Shown here: in pieces, positions 21,686 to 31,074 of the stretch
Layout of the letters: each line of letters starts with the position of its first letter
How positions within the stretch are numbered: the first letter of the stretch is position 1
Assembly: GCA_964479275.1 (NCBI GenBank)
Contig: CAYZLR010000037.1
Coordinates: forward strand, 1-31,461
DNA length: 31,461 bases
Direction of reading: 5' to 3'
DNA from: CALLPQ01 sp964479275
GTDB taxonomy: Bacteria > Pseudomonadota > Alphaproteobacteria > Caulobacterales > Parvularculaceae
Position numbers and translations under genes: made by a program
The notes under the pieces: generated by a model
What the model was told of the DNA's origin: nothing
Databases searched by the model: none
The model's input: the letters and a program-made list of their open reading frames with translations, nothing else

Positions 21686-23381
21686 ATTTATTCTCATAGG
21701 GATATTCGTCGTGATCGCATTTATGTGGTCATGGGGTGCTATATTATATACTATGTCAAACGAGGGGATTGCTAGTGTCCGTCCTTGGACAATTTGGGAG
21801 CTTCTAACGGATGATCGCAGTAGCCCGGCTTTAGTCAATCGCATTAAAGCCATAGGCGGCATACTTGGAATAGCTGTTGTCGGTTTTTTAGCATTGCTAC
21901 TGTTTTTAAAGAAAGGTGAGGAACCTTACGGAGACGCACGTTTCGCCACCGACGCGGAAATAAAAAAAGCCGGCCTCCGAGCTAATGAAGGTATTGTACT
22001 AGGCAAAAAAGGATCCTCTTATCTTGTGAATGATGGACAAACGCACGTTTTGGTAACGGCTCCTACGGGGGCCGGTAAAGGTGTAGGGATAGTTATCCCT
22101 AATCTTTTATCATGGAACGGTTCAGCGATTGTCCTCGATGTTAAAGGTGAAAACCTGAACATCACCAGCGGATTTCGTAAGAAATCAGGCCAGAAAATCT
22201 ATGTATTTTCGCCGTTGTCTGGTTATTCGCATAGATATAATCCTTTTGACCTAATCCAGTCTTTACCCAAGGAAAGACGCCTGACCGCCATTCAGAACAT
22301 GGCAAATACCCTGTTGCCTGACCCGGAAAGGGGTGAGGCCGTTTGGGCTCAACAGGGTAGGGCGCTATTTGTGGGTCTCTCTCTGTATCTTATTGACGCT
22401 CCTGATAGGAAAGCGACATTGGGGGAAATGCTTAGGCATTTGCAGACGGAGCAAGAGACCACACAAATTTGCAAAATCATTATCAGTGATTACCGGGATA
22501 TATTAGACCCAACTTCAATAAGAGCACTCGCGAATTTTTCACAACAAGAGAAAAAGATTGCAGAATCGGTTAAGTTGGGATTGGTCGGCGCTCTAACTTT
22601 ATGGGAAAATCCGCTTGTTGACGCGGCAACCAGTGAAACGGATTTCGACATCACGACTTTGCGCCGAGAGGCCACCACAATTTATATCTCGGTTGGCATT
22701 TCTGATATGCGGACATTGCGGCCGCTCATTAAGCTGCTTATCGAGCAAATCTATTCAGCCCAACTTCGTAGCGAACCCGGAGTGGGGGAACCACATAAGG
22801 TTCTTTTCTTGCTGGATGAATTTGAAAGCCTCGGCACCATGAGTAGTATCGTCGATAATCTGCCCTTCGTGCGCTCATATGCGGTGCGAATGATGTTGAT
22901 TATCCAAGGTCTAACACAGTTAGATCAACGCTATGGTGACGCCGGCCGGGAAAAGGTTTTGCAGTCAAGCGCGTATCAAGTTTACTTTGCCTCGAATGAC
23001 ATAAAAACCACAAATTATATATCAACCCGTCTCGGTCAGAAAACGATCGACAGTAAGAGTAAATCTTATTCATCCTCCGGGGGAAGCTCCCGTTCCAAGT
23101 CAAGCATGGCGCGTCCACTCATGATGCCGCAAGAAGTGTCTCGATTACCGGCTGATAAAGAAATTGTCCTTGTCGAAGGGGAATTTCCAATCAAGGCGGA
23201 TAAAATCAAATATTATCAAGAAAAGATTTTCAAAGCCCGTCTCGGTGATGACCCCGTACAGGCTCCTAAGCTTAACGCTATCTCGATACCGTCCCCGGAT
23301 TTCAAGACAGAGCAAATTGACGAGGAAACGGAAGCTAAGATCGCAGACATGGCAAATGACCTTGAGGCGTTCTTAGATTAA
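21669..23381 (+). CDS. virD4: VirD4/TraG-like type IV coupling protein
   Basis: A 570-residue inner-membrane ATPase that links the relaxosome to the T4SS. Two membrane helices (about 5-25 and 57-75) are followed by GDARFATDAEIKKAGL, typical of VirD4. Walker A is APTGAGKG (about 131-138) and Walker B VLFLLDEFESLG (about 379-390). The Ser-rich SSSGGSSRSKSS stretch and PQEVSRLP near 480-500 fit the family. The frame is open upstream to ATG 21633, deeper inside virB11; neither start has a good ribosome-binding site. ATG 21669 gives the usual short N-terminus and overlaps virB11 by 17 bases. It ends the main operon. Confidence 0.93.
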   Translation: MQSLSKFILIGIFVVIAFMWSWGAILYTMSNEGIASVRPWTIWELLTDDRSSPALVNRIKAIGGILGIAVVGFLALLLFLKKGEEPYGDARFATDAEIKKAGLRANEGIVLGKKGSSYLVNDGQTHVLVTAPTGAGKGVGIVIPNLLSWNGSAIVLDVKGENLNITSGFRKKSGQKIYVFSPLSGYSHRYNPFDLIQSLPKERRLTAIQNMANTLLPDPERGEAVWAQQGRALFVGLSLYLIDAPDRKATLGEMLRHLQTEQETTQICKIIISDYRDILDPTSIRALANFSQQEKKIAESVKLGLVGALTLWENPLVDAATSETDFDITTLRREATTIYISVGISDMRTLRPLIKLLIEQIYSAQLRSEPGVGEPHKVLFLLDEFESLGTMSSIVDNLPFVRSYAVRMMLIIQGLTQLDQRYGDAGREKVLQSSAYQVYFASNDIKTTNYISTRLGQKTIDSKSKSYSSSGGSSRSKSSMARPLMMPQEVSRLPADKEIVLVEGEFPIKADKIKYYQEKIFKARLGDDPVQAPKLNAISIPSPDFKTEQIDEETEAKIADMANDLEAFLD

Positions 23382-23435
23382 AGCATCCTATGATTGCGTT
23401 TCCTTTTATTAACCTCAATATGAGATTATCACAGC

Positions 23436-24176
23436 ATGTATCTTGTGGCTGATAATATCACTGAGGTTTTCAGTAAGCCTATTGCATTTTGCCGTGATAG
23501 CTTATCAGCGCGATATTATCTGAAAGCGCCAGCTATCGTTCAAACGATACTTTTAAGTGACAAAGATATTTGTAAACAACCATATGTTTGTGACACTTAT
23601 GATGATGCACTAAAAATTAGCGGCAAAGCCATAGAAATTTTAAAAGAGATCAGGCAAAACACCCCTTCAACATATGATACGTGCTATAACTATGAACCCA
23701 AGATCATAGCTAAAACTAGCGGCTCATATCGTGTTACATTGGATGTGTATATTGTTGACAGATACCTTCCAATTGGTCGCAATCTTGATGAAGCATTAAA
23801 TGACCCTCTTGGGCGTTTACGGCCTCATGAACAAAAAGACCCGACATTTGAAGATATCCCTTTAAAACCCGCATCAGGGCGGCTTAGAGGGCGATATAAG
23901 AGCGAAAAGAGTCTCATATCAAGGTACGGTGTTGAGATTAGGCAAAGCTTTATCGAAATTGAAAAAGTTGGCGAAAAATTTTGCGGCCGGCTTAAGTTTA
24001 TGAAGGCTCCGAAAGTCACATTTGAACGTGATAGATTGCGTCTGAAACAAGGTATGAGTAAGCCGCTCTATCACGACCCCTTACGCGCAAGATCGCTCAA
24101 AGGGCATGAAATGCGAGATTTATTCAATAGGGACGTTGTGTTGGTCACAGATGAAGGTGACGGACGGAGTTTTTAG
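23436..24176 (+). CDS. Hypothetical protein downstream of virD4
   Basis: A 246-residue soluble, basic protein of unknown family. It has mixed strand/helix character: MYLVADNITEVFSKPIAFCR at the start, VTLDVYIVDRYLPIGRNLD in the middle, and an Arg/Lys-rich second half with repeated short basic runs. There is no signal peptide or membrane segment. It follows virD4 by 54 bases on the same strand and may be co-transcribed. A strong hairpin lies just after it. Codon use looks like that of the T4SS genes, so it belongs to the plasmid backbone. Confidence 0.55.
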   Translation: MYLVADNITEVFSKPIAFCRDSLSARYYLKAPAIVQTILLSDKDICKQPYVCDTYDDALKISGKAIEILKEIRQNTPSTYDTCYNYEPKIIAKTSGSYRVTLDVYIVDRYLPIGRNLDEALNDPLGRLRPHEQKDPTFEDIPLKPASGRLRGRYKSEKSLISRYGVEIRQSFIEIEKVGEKFCGRLKFMKAPKVTFERDRLRLKQGMSKPLYHDPLRARSLKGHEMRDLFNRDVVLVTDEGDGRSF

Positions 24177-24188
24177 TTTACGATTTTC

Positions 24189-24221
24189 TATAGTCGCCGA
24201 CAGGTATCGGCGGCGACTATA
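24189..24221 (+). terminator. Strong hairpin, probable end of the T4SS transcript
   Basis: TATAGTCGCCG (24189-24199) and CGGCGACTATA (24211-24221) form a perfect eleven-base stem 12 bases after the stop codon of the last gene. No T-tract follows. The rest of 24222-24377 is AT-rich without a gene. Confidence 0.5.
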
Positions 24222-24377
24222 TCAAATTGGGGGAAGTTACAGCCACCGCCTAAGATACAATATCAAGTTGTTTTTCTTGCAACAAGATAAAATTACATAT
24301 TATAAACTTTATTGAGGAGAGTGGCTTAATAAATTCTAAAAAAGCGGTACGGCGATATCCCTCGAATGGCCGCTTGC

Positions 24378-24413
24378 TCTGGTCTTGTCACCAAATAGGG
24401 GGGCAAGACCAGA
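24378..24413. repeat. Inverted repeat ahead of a small membrane-protein gene
   Basis: TCTGGTCTTG (24378-24387) and CAAGACCAGA (24404-24413) are perfect ten-base arms around a 16-base loop containing GGGGGG. It lies 22 bases before the next start codon and could be an operator or a leader hairpin. Confidence 0.45.
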
Positions 24414-24435
24414 TACTTAAGTTCATGTGTAAAGT

Positions 24436-24816
24436 ATGACTATTATGAATGAAATTATACGTGAAATTAAATGTGACGTTTACATCGGTTCTGATCGGTT
24501 AATAACGGTTGCTTTCATGATAGTGGTGATGGGTGTTTTGCTGCCATATTCACCATTTTCAGGTGAGCCATATTACCCAGACTTAAGTTTGCCTTGGGTT
24601 CCGTTTCACGTAAAATTATTAGCAATCACAATGCAAATATTTACGGCATTGACATTCTTAGGAATTGCTATTTGGGGTATGATTGGAACCTTCATGCAAG
24701 ATACGATAAACTCGATGTTCCGATTTATTATTTCTATCTATCTTTTAGCAGGAATAATATTATTCATAGGCTTTAATCGCGCCGGATTAACGCCGTTTTT
24801 CCCAATCCCGATATAA
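24436..24816 (+). CDS. Hypothetical small membrane protein
   Basis: A 126-residue protein with about three hydrophobic segments: LITVAFMIVVMGVLLPY (near 23-39), an amphipathic to hydrophobic KLLAITMQIFTALTFLGIAI (near 60-80) and FIISIYLLAGIILFIG (near 97-112). There is no recognised family and no strong Shine-Dalgarno; a second ATG follows three codons later. It stands alone between two inverted-repeat regions. Plasmid exclusion proteins often look like this, but nothing here proves it. Confidence 0.5.
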   Translation: MTIMNEIIREIKCDVYIGSDRLITVAFMIVVMGVLLPYSPFSGEPYYPDLSLPWVPFHVKLLAITMQIFTALTFLGIAIWGMIGTFMQDTINSMFRFIISIYLLAGIILFIGFNRAGLTPFFPIPI

Positions 24817-24822
24817 ATTCTA

Positions 24823-24901
24823 TTGTTATGAAATAATATGAATATTATCGAGATCATTAAATTACGCCAAAATGAGAACCTTCTTTAATTTCTCATAACA
24901 A
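24823..24901. repeat. Cluster of inverted repeats after the membrane-protein gene
   Basis: TTGTTATGA (24823-24831) pairs with TCATAACAA (24893-24901). Within it lie ATAATAT/ATATTAT (24833-24839 with 24842-24848) and ATGAGAA/TTCTCAT (24872-24878 with 24890-24896). The last overlaps the outer arm, so the two pairings exclude each other. It could end the upstream transcript or bind a regulator. Confidence 0.4.
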
Positions 24902-24989
24902 ACATTATACGGCCGGAACATAGCAAGAACATTCTTGACATTGATTTGATCTGTAGTTTAAGCATCCTCCCCCAAATTGGTGATTGTGG

Positions 24990-25298
24990 ATGAATAAACA
25001 AAGACGGACTGGCGCTCACACGGCTATCGAAAATACATTAGCGGCTCTTATAGAGCTGCTAATTGAAAAAGATATACGCCTCCGGGCGCTCGTCGTGTAT
25101 GATCGTCTTGACTATGAGAAATTAGAGCGGGTGTATAAAACGGATTTATTCGGGCAATATCAACCGAAATTCCATAAGGATTATATGACGGTTTTTGACG
25201 GTCATGTTCTCCTCACCCATGCGGATGTCATTCGTGCAGATAAAGCTAAGGCTAATACAGCCGATGACAACGAAGTGTCACCGGCTGGCGAGATATAG
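24990..25298 (+). CDS. Hypothetical small protein
   Basis: A 102-residue protein with a basic N-terminus (MNKQRRTGAHTAIENTLAAL), a helical middle (IELLIEKDIRLRALVVYDRLDYEKLERVYKT in parts) and an acidic tail. No family recognised. A TTG at 24984 would add two residues; the ATG at 24990 is used. A TTGACA at about 24936-24941 may belong to its promoter. It is the last gene with backbone-like composition before the PIN/transposase block. The following 25299-25531 carries no gene; I see only weak repeats there, such as CCAAAA/TTTTGG. Confidence 0.5.
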   Translation: MNKQRRTGAHTAIENTLAALIELLIEKDIRLRALVVYDRLDYEKLERVYKTDLFGQYQPKFHKDYMTVFDGHVLLTHADVIRADKAKANTADDNEVSPAGEI

Positions 25299-25531
25299 CT
25301 AGCTTTTTCTCTCTTTGGGCTTTCGCTCAAATTTCGCAGAAATTTTCAGGATATAGATATTCAGTGTAAAGCTGATAGCTATTGACCAGTGAGCAAAACC
25401 ATTTTTGAAGCCTGACATAAATTTTGTGATTGGCCTAGTGGCAACAACTCTGCCCAAAAACTATCAACTTTTGGAACAATTATAGAACATTAAGGGCCGG
25501 TAACTTGAATCAATAGCCCGCACCTCTCGGA

Positions 25532-26608
25532 TCATTGATACCAATCTGGATCTATTTCATTTGTGACTTGAAATGCTTGTCCATTAAATTTTCCAGTTTC
25601 GGGATTGTAGATTGCCAGAATTTCGAATTCCACATTAGCTTCATCTTCGACCTCTAAAACATGATCATTCCATTGTGATGCTGAAAGACTGCTTTCTCCA
25701 TATTCGGAATAGTATTCCCATTTTTCCATATATCCTTGAAGCATACATTCGGATGCACCTGTGATGCGCACCATATGCTCATCTTCGAATTTATAGATGT
25801 CTATATTAAGGTCACTGATTTCGCCGTATCCAGTGATTGTTACGTCATTGGAAAATGCGAGACCTTCCAACCCAAACATTGTTCTAAAGCTAAGGTTTTC
25901 GGAAACCATGTCTTCGACAAAGTCTTCAACGTGGTCAGAGAAGTGGTCTACGTTCTCTATGGTGAGACCGTCGAGGGCTGGTAAAACCAGTTGTTCCATC
26001 ACCTTTGTTAGGTGTGTGTAGCATATCAAGTCATCTTTGATTTCTTCTATTTGTGATATTAAATCTGGGTGGAGGGCGAAACGCCCCTGTGAATCTGATT
26101 GACCCTTTTTAACTCCGAAATCGTTTGTGTTTTCAGTAACGAAAATCAGGGGAGTACCTTTTGGGGATTTAAGCATATCCTCCTTTATGGCTTCCCAAAT
26201 CAAAAAGTCTTTATGACCATTACCCTTTTCGTCAAAAGGCCGCTTTCCATTGTACGCCACTTTTACAAGATCTTGTGCCGAGAAAGGAGGATACGGTAAA
26301 ACTTGAACACTTTTTTCTATTATCATTGCAGCGAATTCGTCCTTGAACGTAATTATGGTATCTTCCACGTCAAATTCCACAGCATCACATTCTGCGAGTT
26401 TATCTAATGTTGACCCAGCAGCTTCCAAGGCATCATGGGCTTTTAATAGCTGCTTTTGATAATTACCGAGCACCTCATCAATAACAGTTTCTGGTATGAA
26501 AACTTGAAACCCAGCAAGGCGGCATGCCGTAAAAATAGCCTTCGCTCCTTTAGAGCGAAAAAAGCCATGTTTAAAAAATACATTCGTATCGAGATAGATT
26601 CGAGTCAT
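25532..26608 (-). CDS. PIN-domain protein (putative ribonuclease)
   Basis: A 358-residue protein with an N-terminal PIN nuclease domain. YLDTNVF has the first metal-binding Asp7. IPETVIDEVLGNY has Glu45. NGHKDFLIWEAI has Asp134, and LIFVTENTNDF (Asp163) closes the site, so all four acidic positions are present. The spacing fits the large PIN group with an inserted helical region (DUF4935-like). Residues from about 215 form a second, acidic domain with no recognised family. PIN proteins of this type act as RNases in toxin or defence roles. No antitoxin gene is adjacent. It is divergent from the transposase gene and could be transposon cargo. Confidence 0.72.
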   Translation of the reverse strand: MTRIYLDTNVFFKHGFFRSKGAKAIFTACRLAGFQVFIPETVIDEVLGNYQKQLLKAHDALEAAGSTLDKLAECDAVEFDVEDTIITFKDEFAAMIIEKSVQVLPYPPFSAQDLVKVAYNGKRPFDEKGNGHKDFLIWEAIKEDMLKSPKGTPLIFVTENTNDFGVKKGQSDSQGRFALHPDLISQIEEIKDDLICYTHLTKVMEQLVLPALDGLTIENVDHFSDHVEDFVEDMVSENLSFRTMFGLEGLAFSNDVTITGYGEISDLNIDIYKFEDEHMVRITGASECMLQGYMEKWEYYSEYGESSLSASQWNDHVLEVEDEANVEFEILAIYNPETGKFNGQAFQVTNEIDPDWYQ

Positions 26609-26712
26609 GCCTTAACTGTAATTGAAATAGTTTACACATTGAAGCTGTTTCCCTGAAAGCTGGCACACTGGTACTCCTCGTGCCAAAAACATTGCAACGG
26701 GAGGATTATTTT
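26609..26712. promoter_or_regulatory. Divergent promoter region of PIN gene and transposase
   Basis: This short region must hold both start sites. TGGCAC (26661-26666) and GTGCCA (26680-26685) form an inverted repeat that could be an operator. GGGAGG lies nine bases before the transposase ATG. No resolvase gene or obvious resolution site is present. Confidence 0.35.
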
Positions 26713-29625
26713 ATGCAGTTTTTAGACAATGCCATTGAGACTTGGACACTTGATTACGACGACTTTGCCTTCATAGCAGAGCAGCAAAAGCCTGCGCGGT
26801 TGGATTTGGCTGTCAAGTTGCTTTCCTATCGGGCGTTTGGGCGGTTTTATCCTTACAGCGAAATTGATGATAAAATTGTCCACTATGTTGGCGATCAACT
26901 CTCGTTCAAGCCGTCTCAAGCTATTTCCCCAGTTTACACAATCCAGACCGAGAGAAGGCGGCGGCACGTTATCATTGGTTATTTAGGAATTGTTGATTGC
27001 CGCGAGGAAGACCTTGACCGCCTTCAAAAGCATTTGACGTCAGACCCAGCGTTAGCTGCCATGAAATATGCAGACCTTGAGATGATAATGCTAAAATGGG
27101 CGGTCAATAACGCCGTTTCTACGCCGCCGGCAAAGTGGATGAAACGTGCCCATGAATCGCTGCGCAATAAAGTAGACGCAGCCATATTTTCGTCACTTGC
27201 CGAAACCTTGGATCAAAACTCGCGGAACATATTATTATCGTCTTTGGCAGATGAAGGGCTGCATCCATCACTGTTACAAATGCGGCAGGCTACGGGTGCA
27301 ACATCGAGAGATACCTTCAACATACTGGCAGAGCGAGTATCCTTCACGAATGAGCTCAATCTAGCTGACCTAAAAATAAATAAGCTGGAGCGAGAATGGC
27401 GGGAAGATGTTGTCCGCCGCGTCGAAAAGCTTGACCCTTGGGAAATCCGGCGCACAGACGAAACGTCACAAATTGGTATGTATGCGACGTTTCTGGGAAG
27501 CCGAACGGCGGAGTTCATTGACTCATTAGTCGAAACCCTGATTGATGCTGTCGCCAAAATTCAGCGATCAAAAGAAGCGGAAGTTGCTAAGTCCGTCGGT
27601 AAGCAGGCCAAACAAATCTATGATAAAGAGGCTTTGCTGCGCGAGATATTATCGGCTGCACTTCATAATCCGACTAGGGCAATAGGGGACGTCGTTTTTG
27701 ACATAATCGACAGGCCCGCCGTGGTCGCTATTGTGAATAATAAGATCGAAAAGCCGTCCTGGGCTGAAGACGTGTTTGCCCTTATGCGCGGGTCGTGGAG
27801 TTCATATTATCGGCCCATGTTGCAAACGCTTTTATCGACTGTTGAATTCGCATCAAACAACCAGCATCACAAACCACTTCTCAAAGCCCTTGATTGGATA
27901 TCGGTGCAGCACGGCTCCAAGCAGCGCTTTCATGTCAAACGAGATAGAATAATTATCAACGGCGTTGTGCCTAATAAGTATAAGTCAGCGGTTATAGATT
28001 CAGGCGGTTATCTCGACCGCCACGCTTACGAATTATGCGCCGTTCTATCTCTGCGCGAGAGGCTCAGAAGCCGTGAAATTTGGGTAACGGGCGCGGAACG
28101 CTTTAAGAACCCGGATGATGATATTCCTGACGATTTTGAGGCTAAGCGGGAGAACTATTATGAGGAGCTTGGCCTTTCCGAAGATGCGCAGGCCTTTACT
28201 AGCGGAGTCAAAACGGAACTGGAAGACCACCTCCTGGCGTTCAATGATGAATTGTCGAAAAATGATAAAGTGCATGTTGCTTGGACAACAAAGCCCAAAT
28301 TTATCATCACACCTCTAAAAGCCGATAGACCGCCGCAGACTTTGGAAGCGCTAAAAGGCACGATTGCAGAGACGTGGCCCATGACGAGCTTGCTTGATAT
28401 GGTGAAAGAGACTGCTCTTGATACAGGCTTCTTGCGGGAGTTCACAACTGCGGGGCAGTATCAGAAGATTGATCAGAACGCGCTAAATCAACGGCTGTTG
28501 CTGTGCCTATACGCCCTCGGAACGAATGCTGGCATCAAACGGATCAGCGCAGCGACCTCAAACGCGACATATGACCAACTCCTGCATGTGCGGCGGCGTT
28601 TCATCGACGCGGCATCAATGCGCCAAGCCAACCGTCAGATTGCTAACGCGATCATGGGCATACGTGACCCGAAGCTTTGGGGTGAACAGGGGACCGCCTC
28701 GGCGTCAGATTCAAAACAGTTTAAAGTCTGGGACGGGAACCCGCTTGCTGAATATCATCGGCGTTATGGAGGGCGTGGCATTATGATTTACTGGCACGTT
28801 GATCGTAAATCTATCTGCATTTACTCACAGCTCAAAAAGGTATCGTCTCGCGAGGCCGCATCCATGATCGAGGGCGTCTTGCGCCATTGCACCAATATGA
28901 GTGTTGAGCGGCAATATGTCGATAGCCATGGCCAAACAGAAGTGGCGTTTGCGTTTACCAAAATGCTCGGCTTTGATCTTGCCCCGCGCATTAAACGGAT
29001 CGCCCATGTGAAGCTATACCTACCAGGCAACTCAATCAAAACGAAACTCTCTAACCTCACTCCGGTTTTAACGCGCACGATCGACTGGAAATTGATTGAG
29101 CGTCAATATGATGAAATCGTCAAATATGCGACGGCCATGCGTGTCGGCACATCTGACCCTGAAACTATTCTGCGGCGATTTTCGCGAACAGACGTGCTGC
29201 ACCCGACCTACCGAGCATTGGTTGAATTAGGCCGTGCGATTAAGACCATATTTGTGTGCCGTTATCTGCGCCACGAATCCTTTCGTCGTGAAATTCAGCA
29301 AGGCCTGAATGTGGTCGAGAACTGGAACAGCGCCACGAGCTTTGTGCATTTTGGGAGAGGTGGAGAAATAAGCTCAAACAAGCGTGAAGATCAGGAAGTC
29401 GCAGTTCAGGCGCTACATTTGGTGCAAAACTGCATGGTCTATGTGAATACTCAAATGTATCAAAACGTGGTCGCGAAGCCTGAGTGGAAAGACAGGCTTT
29501 CCAAAGAGGACTTACGCGGAATAACGCCTCTGATCTATAATCATGTGAACCCATACGGGCGTTTTAATGTTAATCTTGAGGATCGTATTATTGTCCGCAA
29601 CTCCTCCTTGCGAACGGAGTCATGA
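26713..29625 (+). CDS. tnpA: Tn3-family transposase (TnpA)
   Basis: A 970-residue transposase, the normal length for replicative Tn3 elements. The N-terminus (WTLDYDDFAFIAEQQKPARL, then YLGI) is the DNA-binding DUF4158-type part. The C-terminal catalytic domain has ASDSKQFKVW (Asp666), VDSHGQTEVAFAF (Asp737) and GLNVVENWN (Glu869), followed by FGRGGEIS and YVNTQMYQNV, as in active relatives. The DDE triad is intact. A GTG at 26680 would add 11 residues, but ATG 26713 has GGGAGG upstream and matches the family start. Base composition is richer in GC than the T4SS genes. No 38-base terminal repeats were seen on either side. Confidence 0.93.
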   Translation: MQFLDNAIETWTLDYDDFAFIAEQQKPARLDLAVKLLSYRAFGRFYPYSEIDDKIVHYVGDQLSFKPSQAISPVYTIQTERRRRHVIIGYLGIVDCREEDLDRLQKHLTSDPALAAMKYADLEMIMLKWAVNNAVSTPPAKWMKRAHESLRNKVDAAIFSSLAETLDQNSRNILLSSLADEGLHPSLLQMRQATGATSRDTFNILAERVSFTNELNLADLKINKLEREWREDVVRRVEKLDPWEIRRTDETSQIGMYATFLGSRTAEFIDSLVETLIDAVAKIQRSKEAEVAKSVGKQAKQIYDKEALLREILSAALHNPTRAIGDVVFDIIDRPAVVAIVNNKIEKPSWAEDVFALMRGSWSSYYRPMLQTLLSTVEFASNNQHHKPLLKALDWISVQHGSKQRFHVKRDRIIINGVVPNKYKSAVIDSGGYLDRHAYELCAVLSLRERLRSREIWVTGAERFKNPDDDIPDDFEAKRENYYEELGLSEDAQAFTSGVKTELEDHLLAFNDELSKNDKVHVAWTTKPKFIITPLKADRPPQTLEALKGTIAETWPMTSLLDMVKETALDTGFLREFTTAGQYQKIDQNALNQRLLLCLYALGTNAGIKRISAATSNATYDQLLHVRRRFIDAASMRQANRQIANAIMGIRDPKLWGEQGTASASDSKQFKVWDGNPLAEYHRRYGGRGIMIYWHVDRKSICIYSQLKKVSSREAASMIEGVLRHCTNMSVERQYVDSHGQTEVAFAFTKMLGFDLAPRIKRIAHVKLYLPGNSIKTKLSNLTPVLTRTIDWKLIERQYDEIVKYATAMRVGTSDPETILRRFSRTDVLHPTYRALVELGRAIKTIFVCRYLRHESFRREIQQGLNVVENWNSATSFVHFGRGGEISSNKREDQEVAVQALHLVQNCMVYVNTQMYQNVVAKPEWKDRLSKEDLRGITPLIYNHVNPYGRFNVNLEDRIIVRNSSLRTES

Positions 29626-29668
29626 AACTATAAACTTTAATCTAGGAAAATGATTAAGGCGGCTGAAC

Positions 29669-30259
29669 ATGAAAAAAATACTTTTCGCAACATTGCTTAC
29701 GGCGAGCTTTGTTTTTAGCACGCCTGGCTTTGCCAAAGATAAAATACGGCTCGATGCTTCATTCAAAATCATGGAATTTAATTCTGTCGCATCTGACTAC
29801 ATGGAACGTCCCACTTTCCTTGAACTCATCGTTCGTAAGAAAAAACCGGAACAGCTCTACATTCTCACTGACTTCATCAAAAAATCCGACACCGGGATTG
29901 CAATGGGCGGTTATGAATTTACCAGCTTATCTGCGACCGCCATTGATGACTATATCGCGGCAATCGACAAGTATTTCGCTTGGCACAAAATAGCGTCCCA
30001 GGATGGGGACATAATTGACAAAGAAATCGCAAAAGCAATGGGCCGTAAAAAATCCCTAAAGGTGAAATTTGGTTTCTACTCGGCAAATGCCCAGAGTCAC
30101 TATCTAACCTTACAAACTTGCGCGGTCGGAACCTGTTTAGAACCCACAATGGTGCTGGACTACAAAAATGCTCAAGGCCTTAAAGACACCCTTGTGACTT
30201 GGAAGTCAGGTAACCTTCAGGGGTTAAGCGAGGCTGAAACCGACGCCAAATACAAATAA
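29669..30259 (+). CDS. Exported protein of unknown function
   Basis: A 196-residue secreted or periplasmic protein. MKKILFATLLTASFVFS, then TPGFA, is a signal peptide cut after GFA. The mature part is basic with alternating strands (FLELIVRKKKPEQLYIL, KVKFGFYSANAQSHYLTLQ) and one Cys pair (CAVGTC). No family recognised. AAGG lies nine bases before the ATG. It begins 43 bases after tnpA and opens a three-gene set of exported proteins on the same strand. Confidence 0.6.
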   Translation: MKKILFATLLTASFVFSTPGFAKDKIRLDASFKIMEFNSVASDYMERPTFLELIVRKKKPEQLYILTDFIKKSDTGIAMGGYEFTSLSATAIDDYIAAIDKYFAWHKIASQDGDIIDKEIAKAMGRKKSLKVKFGFYSANAQSHYLTLQTCAVGTCLEPTMVLDYKNAQGLKDTLVTWKSGNLQGLSEAETDAKYK

Positions 30260-30312
30260 TCTGCGCCTGTTAAATTGGGCAATTCAACGATTCAATAATT
30301 TAGGACAAGCAT

Positions 30313-31056
30313 ATGAGAAGGTTTTTATTGCTCTGCACTGTAGTCAGTATGAGCCTCGGCGCATGTGGCGAACCGCTGACTGCTGATGAAAAGGAATTAC
30401 GTGAAATAGACCGAAAGATAGCTGCTGCGAAAAAAGAAACCGCGCAAATTGAAAAGCGCCTCGGCCCCCAAGAGATTAAGCCTGTTCAAGCTTCGCCTTT
30501 ACCATCTCACTCCATTATTTCAGATGAGATTAGCCAACCCCTCCAAACACAGCCTAAAAAACGGAGCGTGGACGTTCGCCTGACCGAGCGAATAGCAAAA
30601 GACGAGTTAGAGCGTCTGGGCCAAGCAATACGTTTGCAATCACCACATAAAGACAGATTGTTCATTACATACTATTTGCCCGGTCAAACCGTCGGATCTG
30701 GTGCCTGGGGGTCAACACACTTCACGCCTAAGCTAGACGCTAAAATACATGGCATGACATTAGAGCAGGCTAATGACCCCTTTCCAGCCCTGCCCAAAGG
30801 CGCGGCGCTCATGGCAAAATTTGCAGGCAATGAATTTATGGGTGAAAAAGCTATCATCTTCAAAGCTGCTGATGGAACGACACAAAAGGCCGTTAAATAC
30901 AAAGACGGTAGCGGCGCGACAGATCAGTTATTTCCTTCTGCAAATGGACGGCTGGAGGCCCGAAACGGACATGGGGAATATTACGTGATAAAATCTGGCA
31001 ATGTCTCGGTCTATGACTCTAGCGGCCTGATTGATACTTACACCGCAGCGCAATAA
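30313..31056 (+). CDS. Lipoprotein of unknown function
   Basis: A 247-residue predicted lipoprotein: MRRFLLLCTVVSMSLGAC with lipobox LGAC (Cys18). A charged coiled-coil stretch follows (DEKELREIDRKIAAAKKE and on to about 50), then a Pro/Ser linker and a globular C-terminal domain with a strand-rich pattern (ITYYLPGQTVGSGAWGSTHF, then NGHGEYYVIKSGNVSVYD). No family recognised. TAGGA lies eight bases before the start. Probably expressed together with its two neighbours. Confidence 0.6.
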   Translation: MRRFLLLCTVVSMSLGACGEPLTADEKELREIDRKIAAAKKETAQIEKRLGPQEIKPVQASPLPSHSIISDEISQPLQTQPKKRSVDVRLTERIAKDELERLGQAIRLQSPHKDRLFITYYLPGQTVGSGAWGSTHFTPKLDAKIHGMTLEQANDPFPALPKGAALMAKFAGNEFMGEKAIIFKAADGTTQKAVKYKDGSGATDQLFPSANGRLEARNGHGEYYVIKSGNVSVYDSSGLIDTYTAAQ

Positions 31057-31074
31057 TCCTAAAAAGAGGTCTTC

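Noticed and set aside
24398..24421. GGGGGGCAAGACC to CTTAAG as a Tn3-type terminal repeat
   Set aside because: Too short for a 38-base end, no partner copy seen, and it is part of a local inverted repeat.
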